From the NCBI GenBank assembly GCA_938084745.1, contig CALKEZ010000003.1, positions 1-52,387 on the forward strand: DNA of 52,387 nt, given 5' to 3'. Each line of letters begins with the position of its first letter. The first letter of the stretch is position 1. The notes below the pieces were generated by a model, which was given only the letters and a program-made list of their open reading frames with translations, had not been told where the DNA came from and searched no databases. This DNA comes from an uncultured Gammaproteobacteria bacterium (GTDB lineage: Bacteria; Pseudomonadota; Gammaproteobacteria; Eutrophobiales; Eutrophobiaceae). Shown here in pieces: positions 45,259-52,387 of the stretch. The translations under genes were made by a program, and so were the position numbers.

Positions 45259-45287
45259 GTTAAACTGCCGCTTCTGGGCAAAACGTG

Positions 45288-45647
45288 TCATGAGAAATTG
45301 ATGGACTTATAATCCTCATTACTAAATCCAACAGATATCTTTTTGTTCACATTCAATACAGGTCTTTTGATGATTGTCGGATTCTCGATCATTAATGTTA
45401 TGACTTGAGTCTTATTCTTAATGTCTTTTTCTGCGTCCGATAATTTACGCCAAGTTGTGCCGCGCTTATTGATCAGTGTTTCAAGATCGATTTGTTTCAG
45501 AAAATCATTAATCAAGGTTTTGTTAATACCGTCAACACGGAAATCATGGAAAGTGTAAGGCACGGAATGATCGTCTAACCATTTCCGTGCCTTTTTAACG
45601 GTATCGCAGTTTTTTATGCCATAGAGAGTTACTGATGACATTGGCAT
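45288..45647 (-). CDS. ArsC/Spx-family reductase-like protein (YffB type)
   Basis: A 119-residue thioredoxin-fold protein with the N-terminal YGIKNCDTVKKARKWL motif and a single redox-type cysteine at residue 14, then the DFRVDG and INKRGTTWRKL blocks and the IKRPVL proline-containing strand. This pattern is that of YffB/YfgD-like ArsC relatives rather than proven arsenate reductases. In E. coli and other gammaproteobacteria yffB also sits beside the lysine gene dapE; here it follows dapD by three bases. The link to diaminopimelate synthesis is positional. Confidence 0.85.
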   Translation of the reverse strand: MPMSSVTLYGIKNCDTVKKARKWLDDHSVPYTFHDFRVDGINKTLINDFLKQIDLETLINKRGTTWRKLSDAEKDIKNKTQVITLMIENPTIIKRPVLNVNKKISVGFSNEDYKSINFS

Positions 45648-45650
45648 TTA

Positions 45651-46472
45651 TTAAAGGTCGCGCAATATTTCGTTAATACCAACTTTACTGCGTGTCTTCT
45701 CATCAACGGTCTTCACGATGACGGCACAATACAAACTGTATTTACCATCGTCCGAAGGCAGATTGCCGGAAACGACAACTGAACCCGGCGGGATAGCGCC
45801 ATAGGTCACTTCATCGGTCGCACGGTTATAGATGCGCGTGCTTTGGCCAAGATAAACGCCCATGGAGATTACTGAACCTTCACCAACGATAACACCCTCA
45901 ACGACTTCTGAACGGGCACCGATAAAACAATTGTCTTCGATGATCGTCGGGTTAGCTTGTAAAGGTTCCAGTACGCCACCGATACCGACGCCGCCAGAGA
46001 GATGAACATTTTTGCCAATTTGTGCGCATGAGCCAACCGTGGCCCAGGTGTCAACCATGGTGCCATCACCAACATACGCACCGATATTAACAAAGCTGGG
46101 CATCAACACCACGTTCTGGCCGATGAAACTTCCGCGTCTTACGGTTGCTGTTGGAACCACGCGTGCGCCAGTTTCAATAAAATTGGACTTGGTGTAGCCA
46201 TAGAACTTGTTGGGTATTTTATCAAAATAATTGGTATGGCCGCCTTGAATGACAATATTGTTATCTATCATGAATGAGAGTAGCACGGCTTTTTTCAGCC
46301 ACTGATTAACAACCCACTTGCCATCGATTTTTTCAGCGATACGGAGTTGTCCGCTGTCCAGTTTCCAGATAATGCCTTCAACAGCTTCTTTGAGCTCTTT
46401 GCTGGGTTCGTCTGCGTCCAATGCGGCACGGTTATCAAATGCGTCATTGATGAATTTTTCTAAATCACTCAT
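45651..46472 (-). CDS. dapD: 2,3,4,5-tetrahydropyridine-2,6-dicarboxylate N-succinyltransferase
   Basis: Succinylates tetrahydrodipicolinate in the succinylase branch of lysine/diaminopimelate synthesis. The 273-residue protein matches E. coli (274). It has an N-terminal helical domain and a left-handed beta-helix of hexapeptide repeats ([55 protein letters not shown], cited in part). The preceding gene is dapC, 16 bases upstream. dapE, which would come next, is not in the window. Confidence 0.97.
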   Translation of the reverse strand: MSDLEKFINDAFDNRAALDADEPSKELKEAVEGIIWKLDSGQLRIAEKIDGKWVVNQWLKKAVLLSFMIDNNIVIQGGHTNYFDKIPNKFYGYTKSNFIETGARVVPTATVRRGSFIGQNVVLMPSFVNIGAYVGDGTMVDTWATVGSCAQIGKNVHLSGGVGIGGVLEPLQANPTIIEDNCFIGARSEVVEGVIVGEGSVISMGVYLGQSTRIYNRATDEVTYGAIPPGSVVVSGNLPSDDGKYSLYCAVIVKTVDEKTRSKVGINEILRDL

Positions 46473-46488
46473 GTTGTTTTTCCTAATT

Positions 46489-47691
46489 TTAAAATGAATT
46501 CTGTATAAATTGGTTGATACGGTTTGCGGCCTCTACACATTCTGTAAGTTCCGCTACCAGAGCAATACGGATACGGTTTTTGCCTGGATTGATTCCTTGC
46601 ACCTCACGCGAGAGATAGGAGCCCGGCAATACCTTGATATTCTCGCTTGTAAGCAACCTTCTTGCAAAGTCTGTGTCGGAGCAGGGTAGTTCCGGCCACA
46701 GGTAAAAACTCGCAACGGGTGACGATACCGGCAGAACCGGGTTAAGTATTGAGCAAACTTGTTTAAATTTCTCCCGGTATTGGACTCTGTTTTGTTTGAC
46801 GTGTTCTTCATCGCTCCATGCAGCAATACTGGCTTTTTGTGTGTGTAAAGGCATAGCACAGCCATGATAGGTTCGATAACGCAGAAATTTTTCTATCAAC
46901 TCGCTATCGCCGGCAACGAAACCGGAGCGTAAGCCCGGTACATTTGAGCGTTTCGAGAGGCTATGGAATACCAGGCAGCGTTTATATTCAGCGTTCCCCA
47001 GCATATGTGCATACTCAAGCAAGCCGACGGGCGGTTGGTCTTCGGATTGATAGATTTCTGAATAACATTCATCTGAAGCAATCGTGAAGTCATATTTTTC
47101 AGCAAAGCCCATTAATTCTTTTACGGTTTCTTTATCGACTACTGAGCCGGTAGGGTTCCCCGGTGAACATAAGTAAACCAGTTGGCATCGTTGCCAGATG
47201 TTATCGGGTACAGTTGAAAAATCAGGAATGAAGTTATTGTCTTCAATACAGTTCAGGTAATAGGGTTCGGCGCCGGCTAATAAAGCGGCACCCTCGTAAA
47301 TCTGATAAAACGGGTTGGGCAGAATAACAATGGGTGTTTCAGTGTTTTTGTTGATTACTGTTTGGGCAATGGCAAATAATGCCTCGCGTGTGCCATTGAC
47401 AGGTAATATGTTTTTTCCAGCGTCTATGGATGCCACCGGTAAATTGAAGCGCTTACACAGCCAGTCTGCGATGCTGTTACGTAATTCATCTACGCCACGC
47501 GTTGTCGGATAGATTGCTACGTCACGCAGATTTAATTTTAATGTATCTAGTATAAAGTCTGGTGTAGTGTGCTTGGGTTCGCCGATAGCAAGGCTGATTG
47601 CAGACTTTGTCGGGTCGGCATCACAGTTTTCAAGTAGCTGCGTTAGCTTCTCAAACGGGTAAGCATGACATTTTTCCAATCCAGGGTTCAT
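46489..47691 (-). CDS. dapC: Succinyldiaminopimelate aminotransferase (DapC type)
   Basis: Class I/II PLP aminotransferase making N-succinyl-LL-diaminopimelate. The start is set at the ATG of [16 protein letters not shown] (47689-47691), the conserved DapC N-terminus; the frame runs ten codons further to a TTG without a ribosome site. 400 residues. Visible blocks are SLAIGEPKH near residue 33, [11 protein letters not shown] near 160, and the PLP lysine in [16 protein letters not shown] near 231, with arginines in NRIRIALV near the end. The position upstream of dapD supports DapC over other aminotransferases. Confidence 0.9.
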   Translation of the reverse strand: MNPGLEKCHAYPFEKLTQLLENCDADPTKSAISLAIGEPKHTTPDFILDTLKLNLRDVAIYPTTRGVDELRNSIADWLCKRFNLPVASIDAGKNILPVNGTREALFAIAQTVINKNTETPIVILPNPFYQIYEGAALLAGAEPYYLNCIEDNNFIPDFSTVPDNIWQRCQLVYLCSPGNPTGSVVDKETVKELMGFAEKYDFTIASDECYSEIYQSEDQPPVGLLEYAHMLGNAEYKRCLVFHSLSKRSNVPGLRSGFVAGDSELIEKFLRYRTYHGCAMPLHTQKASIAAWSDEEHVKQNRVQYREKFKQVCSILNPVLPVSSPVASFYLWPELPCSDTDFARRLLTSENIKVLPGSYLSREVQGINPGKNRIRIALVAELTECVEAANRINQFIQNSF

Positions 47692-47733
47692 TGAGATAAT
47701 TTTTAGTTCGTTAAGGGTCAAAAAAACAAGTAT

Positions 47734-48633
47734 ATGTTAACAATTCTTTCATCCCAACCAACATCACAACACTTTCCTGCTTTATCTTGTGTTGTTGCCG
47801 CAATTCTTTGGGGCATCCTCTGGTATCCGATGAGATTGCTGGAAGGTATGGGACTATCCGGTCTGTGGTCTACGTTAATTGTTTTTGTTACAGCCACCCT
47901 CATTCTGCTGCCCAATTGTTTGCATCTGCGTGCAGAATTTTCAAAACACAAACTCGATTATGTCGTGCTCGGGATCTTTGCCGGTTGGACTAATCTGGCT
48001 TTTATATTGGCCGTGCTCGAAGGCGAAATCGTGCGCGTCATGTTGTTATTTTACCTGTCGCCAATATGGGCAATATTGCTATCCGTTCTTATATTGAATG
48101 AACGTATTACCATCAAAGGCTTTCTTGCCTTAATTCTGGCTATGGTCGGCGCCATGCTGATGTTATGGGATTCGAAAATAATCGACATCACGACAATAAG
48201 CCTGGCTGATATCTATGCGCTTACCGCAGGTATTGCGTTTGCGGTTAACAATGTATGGATCAGAAAGATTGGCGAAGTGCCTATAGAAATGAAGATGGGA
48301 ATATCCTGGTTAGGCGTCATCGGAGTCACTGCTTGTGCCATAGTGGTGACAAAGACACCCGTGCCCGAGATAACCCTGAGTTCAGGGACGCTGGCATTTT
48401 TTATCGGGTTTCCGTTCATGTTCCTGATGACATGGACGGCTCAATATGGCGTTACCTACTTGCCGATACAACGGTCTTCAGTGATCTTCCTGCTCGAAAT
48501 AGTTGCCGGTGCGGTTTCTGCCGCATTACTCACCAACGAGATTGTCAGTGTTAACGAATATATTGGAGGTGTTTTGATTATTTCAGCGGGACTCATTAGC
48601 GTAATTAAAGAAAAAAAACACTATAACCCCTGA
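47734..48633 (+). CDS. EamA/DMT-family transporter
   Basis: A 299-residue inner-membrane permease with ten predicted helices in two five-helix EamA repeats. The first has AAILWGILWYPMRLLEGMGL near residue 23, and the conserved end of repeat one is LSPIWAILLSVLILNERIT near 108, cited in part. Repeat two mirrors it with VIFLLEIVAGAVSAALLTNE near 250. Members export metabolites such as amino acids. It starts 42 bases from dapC, divergently, so a lysine-pathway metabolite or amino acid is plausible but unproven. Confidence 0.85.
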   Translation: MLTILSSQPTSQHFPALSCVVAAILWGILWYPMRLLEGMGLSGLWSTLIVFVTATLILLPNCLHLRAEFSKHKLDYVVLGIFAGWTNLAFILAVLEGEIVRVMLLFYLSPIWAILLSVLILNERITIKGFLALILAMVGAMLMLWDSKIIDITTISLADIYALTAGIAFAVNNVWIRKIGEVPIEMKMGISWLGVIGVTACAIVVTKTPVPEITLSSGTLAFFIGFPFMFLMTWTAQYGVTYLPIQRSSVIFLLEIVAGAVSAALLTNEIVSVNEYIGGVLIISAGLISVIKEKKHYNP

Positions 48634-48728
48634 AATTTGCCTGTGTTATTCGTCCCGGACTTAAAGTTGATGTATGCTTTGCGGCCTTTGAAAACAGTGT
48701 ATTTATATAATCTGGAATTAATGAAAAC

Positions 48729-49811
48729 GTGACTAAAAAAATACTAATCTTGCCGGGCGATGGCATAGGCCCGGAAATTGTTGCCCAGGCTGAAAAAGTA
48801 TTGGCCTATTTGATCAATGAACGTGGTCTTGATGTAGCTATAGAACACGGTTTGCTTGGTGGCTGTGCCGTTGATGCGGCCGGGGTTCCGTTGCCTGATG
48901 ATACTTTGGCAAAAGCGAAAGACTCTGCAGCCGTATTATTGGGCGCTGTCGGTGGACCTAAATGGGAGTCAATCGAACGCGCATTACGCCCGGAACGTGG
49001 ATTATTGGCTATTAGAGCCCATCTCGGTTTATTTGCTAATTTACGGCCAGCGGTTCTTTTTCCAGAATTGGCAGCAGCGTCCAGCTTGAAGGCAGAGGTC
49101 GTCAGCAATCTTGATATTATGATTGTGAGAGAACTGACCGGTGGAATCTATTTTGGTGAACCACGTGGCATAAGAACACTTGATGATGGCCAACGCCAGG
49201 GTTTTAATACACTGGTATACAGTGAGAGTGAAATCGAACGAATTGCGCGAATTGCCTTTGATGTGGCGGGTAAACGCCAGGGACGCGTCTGTTCGGTAGA
49301 TAAGGCCAATGTACTCGAAGCCACAGAATTATGGCGCGAAGTCGTCAGTGATGTTGCCAAAGGTTATCCTGATATTGAATTACAACATATGTACGTTGAT
49401 AACGCCGCCATGCAGTTAGTGCGGGCGCCAAAACAGTTTGATGTGATCCTGACGACAAATCTGTTTGGCGATATCCTGTCCGATTTAGCATCGATGTTAA
49501 CGGGCTCTATTGGTATGTTACCCTCCGCGTCGTTGGCCAGTGATGGTAGCGGCATGTATGAGCCAATTCATGGATCAGCCCCGGATATAGCGGGTCAAGA
49601 CATTGCCAACCCGCTAGCCACGCTGTTATCGCTGTCTATGTTGCTGCGCTATTCACTGGTTGAAGTTAAATTAGCCGATGAAATTGAGCAGGCAGTTAGC
49701 CGGGTTCTGAAAGAAGGCTTGAGAACAAAAGATATCCATTCTGCCGGTATGAAGTGTGTCGGTACCAATGAGATGGGTGATGCGGTTATAAAAGCATTAC
49801 AGACTAAATAA
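48729..49811 (+). CDS. leuB: 3-isopropylmalate dehydrogenase
   Basis: Oxidative decarboxylation of 3-isopropylmalate in leucine synthesis, NAD-dependent. The start is GTG ([16 protein letters not shown]). The 360-residue protein has the ADP-binding and substrate residues in [10 protein letters not shown] near residue 93, the [14 protein letters not shown] loop near 138, catalytic Lys/Asp in SVDKANVLE near 193 and the metal aspartates in [15 protein letters not shown] near 240. leuB-asd-fimV is a classic gammaproteobacterial order. leuC and leuD, usually just upstream, are absent and replaced by the EamA gene. Confidence 0.96.
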   Translation: MTKKILILPGDGIGPEIVAQAEKVLAYLINERGLDVAIEHGLLGGCAVDAAGVPLPDDTLAKAKDSAAVLLGAVGGPKWESIERALRPERGLLAIRAHLGLFANLRPAVLFPELAAASSLKAEVVSNLDIMIVRELTGGIYFGEPRGIRTLDDGQRQGFNTLVYSESEIERIARIAFDVAGKRQGRVCSVDKANVLEATELWREVVSDVAKGYPDIELQHMYVDNAAMQLVRAPKQFDVILTTNLFGDILSDLASMLTGSIGMLPSASLASDGSGMYEPIHGSAPDIAGQDIANPLATLLSLSMLLRYSLVEVKLADEIEQAVSRVLKEGLRTKDIHSAGMKCVGTNEMGDAVIKALQTK

Positions 49812-49860
49812 GCTATCAGCGATGATAATTGTCAATTTTAATAGAGATGAAATTTAGAAG

Positions 49861-50883
49861 ATGAGTAAAAAATTTAATGTCGCTGTTGTTGGTGCAACAG
49901 GCGCTGTGGGTGAAACCATGTTGTCGATTCTGGAGCAACGTGATTTTCCTGTGAATGAAGTCTATGCCCTCGCGAGTAGTCGTTCCGCAGGCAAACGCAT
50001 TCAATTCAAAGGTAAAAGTCTGAAAGTTGAAGATTTGGAAACATTTGATTTCAGTAAGACGGATATAGGCTTGTTTTCGCCCGGTGCATCAGTATCTGCA
50101 ATTCATGCGCCACGCGCTGCCGAGGCAGGTTGTGTTGTGGTCGATAATACATCTCAATTTCGTTACGACGACGATATCCCGCTGGTCGTTCCCGAAGTCA
50201 ATCCACATGCTATAGCGGCATATAAGAACAGAGGCATAATTGCCAATCCGAATTGCTCAACAATTCAAATGCTAGTGGCACTAAAGCCAATCTATGATGC
50301 GGTTGGGATAGAAAGAATTAACGTATGCACTTATCAAGCTGTCTCGGGTACTGGCAAAGAAGCGATAGAAGAACTCGCAGCACAAACTGCAAATCTGCTT
50401 AATGCAAAAGATGTTGAGTGTCAGGTTTATCCAAAACAAATCGCATTTAATGTCCTGCCGCAAATTGATACGTTTCAGGATAATGGCTACACAAAAGAAG
50501 AAATGAAGATGGTCTGGGAAACGCGAAAGATCTTTGAGGATGACTCAATCATGGTGAACCCGACTGCAGTAAGGGTGCCTGTCTTTTATGGTCACTCCGA
50601 GGCGATCCACATCGAAACGAAGACTAAAATTGATGTTCCCACAGCGATGAAATTGCTTGAAAACATGCCAGGTGTGACTCTGCTGGATACGCGAAAAGAT
50701 GGCGGTTATCCAACAGCAGTTACAGAGGCTGCTGGAGAAGATGCTGTTTTCGTCGGGCGTCTGAGAGAAGATATATCACATCCACGTGGCCTGAATATGT
50801 GGGTTGTTTCAGATAATGTTCGTAAAGGCGCTGCATTAAATAGTGTTCAAATCGCTGAAATTCTGGTAAAACACTACTTATAA
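49861..50883 (+). CDS. asd: Aspartate-semialdehyde dehydrogenase
   Basis: Reduces aspartyl phosphate to aspartate semialdehyde, the branch point to lysine, methionine and threonine. The 340-residue protein has the NADP loop GATGAVGETM at residues 11-20, catalytic Cys132 in NPNCSTIQ, and the later RVPVFYGHSEAIHIET block with its conserved histidine. It belongs to the shorter (about 340-residue) class of Asd. It lies 49 bases after leuB and upstream of the fimV-type genes. Its product enters the pathway of dapC and dapD, also in this window. Confidence 0.96.
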   Translation: MSKKFNVAVVGATGAVGETMLSILEQRDFPVNEVYALASSRSAGKRIQFKGKSLKVEDLETFDFSKTDIGLFSPGASVSAIHAPRAAEAGCVVVDNTSQFRYDDDIPLVVPEVNPHAIAAYKNRGIIANPNCSTIQMLVALKPIYDAVGIERINVCTYQAVSGTGKEAIEELAAQTANLLNAKDVECQVYPKQIAFNVLPQIDTFQDNGYTKEEMKMVWETRKIFEDDSIMVNPTAVRVPVFYGHSEAIHIETKTKIDVPTAMKLLENMPGVTLLDTRKDGGYPTAVTEAAGEDAVFVGRLREDISHPRGLNMWVVSDNVRKGAALNSVQIAEILVKHYL

Positions 50884-51039
50884 ACTATAGTTATCGATTA
50901 TATGTAAAGCACATTCGCAAGTTCTAAAGTGCAATAAACCGGTAATAAATGGGGTTAAATTGTATTCAGAAGCATGTAAAATTTTGTAGTATTGGAAATT
51001 ATAATTACTATATAAAACAATAATATAGCGTGTAAACTA

Positions 51040-51423
51040 ATGGGTGTCTACAAAATATTCTTTAAGCTCTTGATGTTGTCTGTCTTAGGATTTTATGCCA
51101 TTGCAGCACATGCTTTATCACTGTCTGAGCCAGATTTGAAATCATATTTAAATCAAAGGCTTGATGTGAAACTTGAGTTGAAAATGGACGCTGCAATAGA
51201 TCTTGACGATCTTAAGGTCGAATTAAGAAATCCGTCTGATAATTATGCTTCTCCGTACCATTTAAAATATGAAGTTTTGAAAGATGGTGGGGCCAGCATT
51301 CTCAAAATCACCAGTAATGACGTAATTCGGGAACCAATTGTCGAATTCACATTAGATATTGGCTGGTCTGATGGTCATATTATCAGAGAATATTCATTGT
51401 TGATTGATCCGCCACGTAATTGA
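51040..51423 (+). CDS. Stand-alone FimV N-terminal-domain protein
   Basis: A 127-residue exported protein with a signal peptide (cleavage near AHA, residue 24) and then just one FimV N-terminal domain: LSLSEPDLKSYLNQRLDVKL, the VIREPIVEFTLDIGW strand and the final REYSLLIDPPRN. The same landmarks recur in the next gene (LGNLDLNSALNEPF, PIREPFLNFLVEVSW, REYTVLLDPP). It ends where FimV normally continues to LysM and the acidic region, so it is a duplicate or trimmed paralogue rather than a frameshift. It lies 23 bases upstream of fimV and is probably co-transcribed. Confidence 0.8.
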   Translation: MGVYKIFFKLLMLSVLGFYAIAAHALSLSEPDLKSYLNQRLDVKLELKMDAAIDLDDLKVELRNPSDNYASPYHLKYEVLKDGGASILKITSNDVIREPIVEFTLDIGWSDGHIIREYSLLIDPPRN

Positions 51424-51446
51424 TTTCAAGGAAATTTGAAGTAAAA

Positions 51447-52387
51447 ATGAAACGTAAAATTTATACCGTCATCTTATTAGCTTTAGTCCCTGCTTTAGTT
51501 AACGCATTAGGCTTGGGTAATCTTGATTTAAATTCCGCATTAAATGAACCATTTGATGCAAGAATTCAATTACTGTCACCAACAGCGGACGAACTTGATG
51601 CGCTTACAATTGGTCTGGCCGACAGTGAAGCTTTTGCCAGAGCAAAAATTGATCGTCCTTTTATTCTGGGTAAGCTGAAGTTTTCTCTACGCCGATCTGT
51701 TGACGATGGGCCTGATTACATTCGCGTTTACAGTCAGGATCCGATTCGCGAACCGTTCCTGAATTTTCTGGTAGAAGTAAGTTGGTCGAATGGGCGTTTA
51801 TTCCGTGAGTACACGGTCTTACTCGATCCACCTTTGTACGATCCCAATGCACGTGCCGGTGAATTTACTCAGAATCAGGTAAAAACGACCGATAGCATCG
51901 AGCCTGTGATCAGTATTGATCCTGATCACAAAGTAGTCACGGCGAGTGAGTTTGAGCAAACAGGCAGTGCGCCGGTCTCTAAGCCGAATGTTAATTATGC
52001 CAGTGGCGATTACGGACCTACAGAAAAATCCGATACGTTATGGTCTATCGCGTCAGCAATGCGACCAAATTCCTCGACCAGTGTAAATAAAATGATGTTG
52101 GCCTTATTGCGTGCCAACCCGGAAGCATTTTTTAATCAAAATATAAACGGTTTGAAAAGTGGTCAAATACTTCGCATGCCTAATGAAAGCGAGATCAATG
52201 CGCTTACTAACGCACAGGCATTGGCCGATGTTCAATCACAACATGCCGCATGGGATAACATAAAAGATAATTTATCCAGCGCTGTTAGTGAGCGACCAGA
52301 GGTCAGTTCTGTACCTGAATCATCGGACACGTCTTCCGCTGTAGATACGACCGAAGCGATGGTCGAGTCTGAAGCAGAATTAAAACT
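51447..52387 (+). CDS. fimV: FimV/HubP-type peptidoglycan-binding polar protein (partial, runs off the window)
   Basis: The first 313 codons of a FimV-family protein; the 3' end is beyond the window. A signal peptide (cleavage near VNA, residue 20) precedes the FimV core domain to about residue 130 (LNEPFDARIQLLSP, PIREPFLNFLVEVSW, REYTVLLDPPLYDP). A LysM-like module follows near 193-250 (KSDTLWSIASAMRP, LLRANPEAF, LKSGQILRMP). An acidic, low-complexity tail begins after about 280. FimV proteins organise the cell pole and promote type IV pilus assembly. Its position after asd is standard. ATG at 51447. Confidence 0.93.
   Translation, partial: MKRKIYTVILLALVPALVNALGLGNLDLNSALNEPFDARIQLLSPTADELDALTIGLADSEAFARAKIDRPFILGKLKFSLRRSVDDGPDYIRVYSQDPIREPFLNFLVEVSWSNGRLFREYTVLLDPPLYDPNARAGEFTQNQVKTTDSIEPVISIDPDHKVVTASEFEQTGSAPVSKPNVNYASGDYGPTEKSDTLWSIASAMRPNSSTSVNKMMLALLRANPEAFFNQNINGLKSGQILRMPNESEINALTNAQALADVQSQHAAWDNIKDNLSSAVSERPEVSSVPESSDTSSAVDTTEAMVESEAELK

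Noticed and set aside
1..52387. Search for tRNA/rRNA genes, CRISPR arrays, insertion sequences and prophage
   Set aside because: No cloverleaf-like segments, regularly spaced repeats, transposase or phage genes were seen; only the attC-like site hints at mobility.

Overview
The window is a stretch of gammaproteobacterial chromosome, in the low to mid 40s percent GC by eye. The evidence is the gene neighbourhoods: metG divergent from mrp/apbC, fabA-fabB, carA-carB-greA, rlmE-ftsH-glmM, dapC-dapD with an ArsC-like gene, and leuB-asd-fimV. A class III PHA synthase (phaE-phaC), a sodium-type flagellar stator (pomA/pomB) and FimV suggest a free-living, motile, storage-granule-forming bacterium. 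The genus cannot be told from this sequence. There are no rRNA or tRNA genes, CRISPR arrays or transposases; almost all of it is core chromosome.

Layout. 1-3013 (minus): a tight rnfA-rnfB-rnfD-rnfG operon without rnfC or rnfE, followed by a retropepsin-like protein cut by the window edge. 3108-7014: metG, mrp and dcd. 7020-9709 (minus): pomA-pomB-pilZ behind a good sigma28 promoter. 9964-15684: cysG, msrB, an RcnB/CigR-like protein, an atypical lexA, an MscS channel and small proteins. 15685-16333 has no intact gene, but its minus strand carries a convincing unannotated small RNA: a consensus CRP site, a -10 at the class II distance, two C-rich (anti-Shine-Dalgarno) loops and an intrinsic terminator. 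16334-24598: a CPA1 antiporter with an RCK domain, two exported proteins, fabAB, ispG, an OmpA-type lipoprotein behind a second consensus CRP site, a YqaE-type small membrane protein and a DUF4197 protein.

24661-30417 is an acetate-to-PHA block. acs and ppa activate acetate and remove the pyrophosphate; phasin, phaE and phaC polymerise and coat the polymer. TTGCA-type palindromes occur upstream of both acs and phaP, at phaP directly over the -10 box, which suggests one PhaR-like regulator. acs also has an FNR-like box at -41.5. A Ser/Thr kinase with Sel1 repeats converges on this block.

32303-41756: a Rieske protein, then carAB with an attenuator-like leader, greA, rlmE, ftsH and glmM. glmM has no ATG, GTG or TTG where its conserved N-terminus begins. 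41787-52387: recQ; a Na+/Ca2+ exchanger bounded by an integron-type core site and an attC-like hairpin, so probably a captured cassette; lysine and leucine genes (arsC-like, dapD, dapC, leuB, asd); an EamA transporter; and two consecutive FimV-type genes, the second cut by the window end.

The most promising undescribed items are the CRP-controlled small RNA at 16094-16188, the reduced Rnf operon whose RnfA lacks the cluster cysteines, the shared acs/phaP operator, the lexA operator and the exchanger cassette.
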